Below, piece after piece: positions 61,504 through 64,000 of a DNA stretch of 64,000 bases. Position numbers and translations under genes: made by a program. This DNA comes from Rallus limicola (Eukaryota; Chordata; Aves; Gruiformes; Rallidae), in assembly GCA_022605955.1 (NCBI GenBank), contig JAKCOZ010000011.1:7445990-7509989 (forward strand). The letters run 5' to 3'. The notes beneath the pieces were generated by a model. The model did not search any database, was not told the DNA's origin, and saw only the letters and a list, made by a program, of their open reading frames with translations. Every line of letters begins with the position of its first letter. Positions within the stretch are counted from its first letter, which is position 1.

Positions 61504-64000
61504 CTGATTCTTACTACAGGAGGTTTATGAACTTGCCTGTCAATAAAACTTTACCTCCAGCTTCCCTCACTTGATGAGCCTGAGGCTTAGAAGATGTGGA
61601 GTCCTCTGACCTCACATGGGTATCTAAAGAACAGCTTTCTGGATTGAGGATTTAGACCCTGCTGCTACTAATGAAAATAAAGAAGTAGAGAGTAATTTGT
61701 TCTACCCTCAAATACATGCATACAAGATTAATTACTCTCTGGCACCCAGCAAGATCTTTCTGAAGGATCTCCGGCAAGAGATTCCACCTGCCTAAACAGC
61801 AGGTGCCAAAGGATGTCAGACAGGATATCCCTCTAGAAGCCTTCAAAGGCAGCTCCTGCAAGACTATGTAAGAAATTGAAGTATTTACTTCCACCAGAAC
61901 TGTTTCACCGTTAGGCTAAAATTTCGGTTCAGACCAACTCACTCAGTTCCCTGGAGAACTTTCAGCCAATTTTCAGTCCTGCTCTTCAGGAACCAAGGAA
62001 CGCCACATAAAATAATGAACAAGACCTATGTTCACTTTGTTGTTGCAAGGGGAGTGCTGTTTCAAGGCAACACACAGGAACAAATGACAGATAGGTGAAA
62101 ACATCTTCAGTTTCTCTGTAGGAAAGTGATTTTTAAGTGAAATTGGTCTTTGGAAAGTCATACACAAGTTAATTCTAGACAGTCCCTCCCAGGTATCAGG
62201 AAGCCCTGATTCCACAGTGAGGAGCTTCACAGCATGGAATCAGCTGGAACTGGTGAGATGCGTGAATAAGAAAGGAAGGAATGGACAAGCCCAGGACAAG
62301 AAAATACCATTCAATATTACCAAGTTGACACTGATACTCCTATGATTCCTCCCCTCGATGGCTCTCTCCATGGGTGGCTGCTGTCCCATGGGTGGGATCA
62401 GCAGGCACACTCGGCTCTGTGTGCAGCTGAGTAACACTCTGCAGTGCAAACCTGAGAAATGAAACAAGGGTTTGCTGGTCTCTGCTCAGAGGCAGTTTGT
62501 CCCTGGAGTAAAATTCTGCTCACACATAAGTCAGCTGTAAAGTTTACCCACACCACTCTGGGAACAAGACCAGGCCTTTTCTATTATGTACTTAATGCTC
62601 TTCCAATTGTTGCTTATGAAAGATGATAACATGCACCACCAAGAGAGCACTTTATCAGGGGTAAGGAATAGCACCAAGTGAAAGAAAAAAGTTGCTGAAT
62701 TGAGCAGCCCATTGTCCCAAAGCTGTAAAATTCATCTATAAGGATCATATTCAGCAATTGCTTTGCAATTACTGCAAGTTCTGAGACAAATCTTTGTCCT
62801 TAGCTTTTGTCATCCCTACAGAGTCACAGAAGCTGGGAAATACAAGCTGGAAAAGACCTCAATATGTGATCTAATACATTGCCTAGAGTCTTTGCTATTC
62901 AAACAAATAAAGCGTAATTTCTCCCCTACAGGTGCTCTACAATTACTCTACTGCAATTACCATTACAAAAAAGCACTTTACCAGCATGGCAGTAACCAAC
63001 AAATCAAAGGCTGTACTATTCTCTGAGTTCCTATCAAGATTTACAGCAAAACATATCCCTATCTTCAATTTGCACCGTGAAGTACAGTGAAATTGTTACA
63101 ACACCTTGCAGTAAATCTCAGGGAGACTTTCCATAAATCAGGTGAAAACTTTCTCTGCCCTTCCAGGGCTGCGGTTAGGAGCTGCCCTGGCAAGGGACCA
63201 ATGCAGATGCTACCACTGAGCGTTACCATTGCCCTGCCTGTATCCAGAAAAAAAGGGTTGCAGTCTGCGGACTTGCAGTCTGGGCAGGAGGTGATATAGG
63301 ACTTCTCTAGCAGCAACCAAGACATGCATGTTCTTATATGAAAGCCAAACATTGTCAGAAATATTCCTCTCCATGCTGGGTCCCTCATCATGCTGCCAGC
63401 TTTGACCTGTGGTGAAGCAGATAGCAGCTGTATGGAAAGGGAATTTAAGGTGTTACCAGTGAAGACACATGTCTGTATGTCCCTCCACCCTTAAGACAGT
63501 GAGGAGCACACAGTATCTACAGCAAGTACCCCAGGACTACACACAAGCTCCACCAAAGCCCATTGGTTCAGGGTGACTTTTCTGGTTTGGGGTTTTCTTT
63601 TTGTTTGTTTGGGGGGTTGGGTGTTTTTTTAATGACTTAAGCAAAATTAGCACTTGCTGAATAATGCCTTGTTTCTTATGAAAGGTCATCTCTGAAGCAG
63701 GCGTTGCAATCGAGTTTTGTCTGATAACATCAGAGAAGATGAGGCAGCTTACTGTACGTTCAGTAAAGGACAGCTGATGATAAAGACATCTGACCTTGGG
63801 GACAAAGTCGCCGAGTCCACAATGAGAGGCGAAGTAGCATGCGCAGTGACAGCTGAAGTCCATCATGTGAGAAGCTAGATGTGACAGCAGACTAACAGAA
63901 AAATTAATTAGCAGCAGCTGAATTGCTATGTGTGACCCAGTTTTGGGAAAAAGGGTGAAAATGTTTTCTTTAAACAGCTTTCAACATTATCAGCTTCCCC
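61504..64000. other. Unique non-coding DNA
   Basis: The last 2.5 kb holds no recognised gene. A possible CR1 trace near 62820-62885 (GAGTCACAGAAGCTGGG, GCTGGAAAAGACCTCAA) is too degraded to call firmly. A GTTT/T-rich low-complexity patch lies at 63584-63630. Frames are 109 codons or shorter. Confidence 0.5.
63584..63630. repeat. G/T-rich low-complexity patch
   Basis: A G/T-rich run (TGGTTTGGGGTTTTC, then TTTGTTTGTTTGGGGGG and T runs), similar in type to the GTTT repeat at 14611-14654. It is simple sequence. Confidence 0.85.

Noticed and set aside
61154..61507. 117-codon Gly/Lys/Arg-rich plus frame
   Set aside because: It is a translation of the homopurine repeat and has no independent support.
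62820..62885. CR1-like phrase (GAGTCACAGAAGCTGGG, GCTGGAAAAGACCTCAA)
   Set aside because: It is too short and degraded to separate from chance without an alignment.
1..64000. CRISPR arrays, operons, ribosome binding sites, phage or plasmid features
   Set aside because: The sequence is vertebrate nuclear DNA by its CR1 and LTR content; no regularly spaced identical repeats or dense co-directional frames are present.

Overview
This window looks like non-coding DNA from a bird nuclear genome. The evidence is the repeat content: about 17 fragments of the LINE CR1, nearly all 5'-truncated, several ending in the typical avian CR1 3' tail (short direct repeats of ATTCTRTG, or ATTCTA-like repeats in one subfamily). 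There are also two solo LTRs resembling an ERVL-type LTR family common in birds. No SINEs are recognisable. By eye the composition is about 40% GC and CpG-poor. I cannot name the species. Crocodilians and turtles also carry CR1, but the subfamilies plus the LTRs fit a bird, probably Neoaves (inference).

I recognise no protein-coding gene, tRNA, rRNA or CpG-island promoter. The longest open frames are 168, 145, 140 and 139 codons. They have no recognisable domains, often oppose similar frames on the other strand, and some run through CR1 copies. The window is therefore best read as intergenic DNA or the inside of a very large intron.

Layout. 1-8 kb: unique DNA with one minus-strand LTR (2.3-2.9 kb). 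8.1-9.2 kb: two CR1 copies. 12.1-12.8 kb: a longer CR1 that keeps the end of its reverse-transcriptase reading frame. 13.2-14.5 kb: a minus-strand stretch where one frame stays unusually open, possibly a decayed coding sequence of unknown identity. 14.5-21.3 kb: unique DNA. 21.4-29.5 kb: five CR1 copies, with a cluster of three at 27.1-29.5 kb. 31.1-31.5 kb: a second LTR. 31.5-41.9 kb: unusually repeat-poor DNA with homeodomain- and OCT/SOX-like motif groups and one exon-like segment. 41.9-44.6 kb: two CR1 pieces. 44.6-51.9 kb: unique DNA with a nested inverted repeat. 51.9-58.7 kb: the densest repeat cluster, seven CR1 pieces in both orientations. 61.28-61.50 kb: a long homopurine array built of three successive unit types.

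I found no convincing new biological system. The items most worth checking are the decayed frame at 13.2-14.5 kb, the three-phase homopurine array, the nested inverted repeat at 48.3-48.5 kb, the hairpin at 23.0 kb and the exon-like segment at 40.8 kb.
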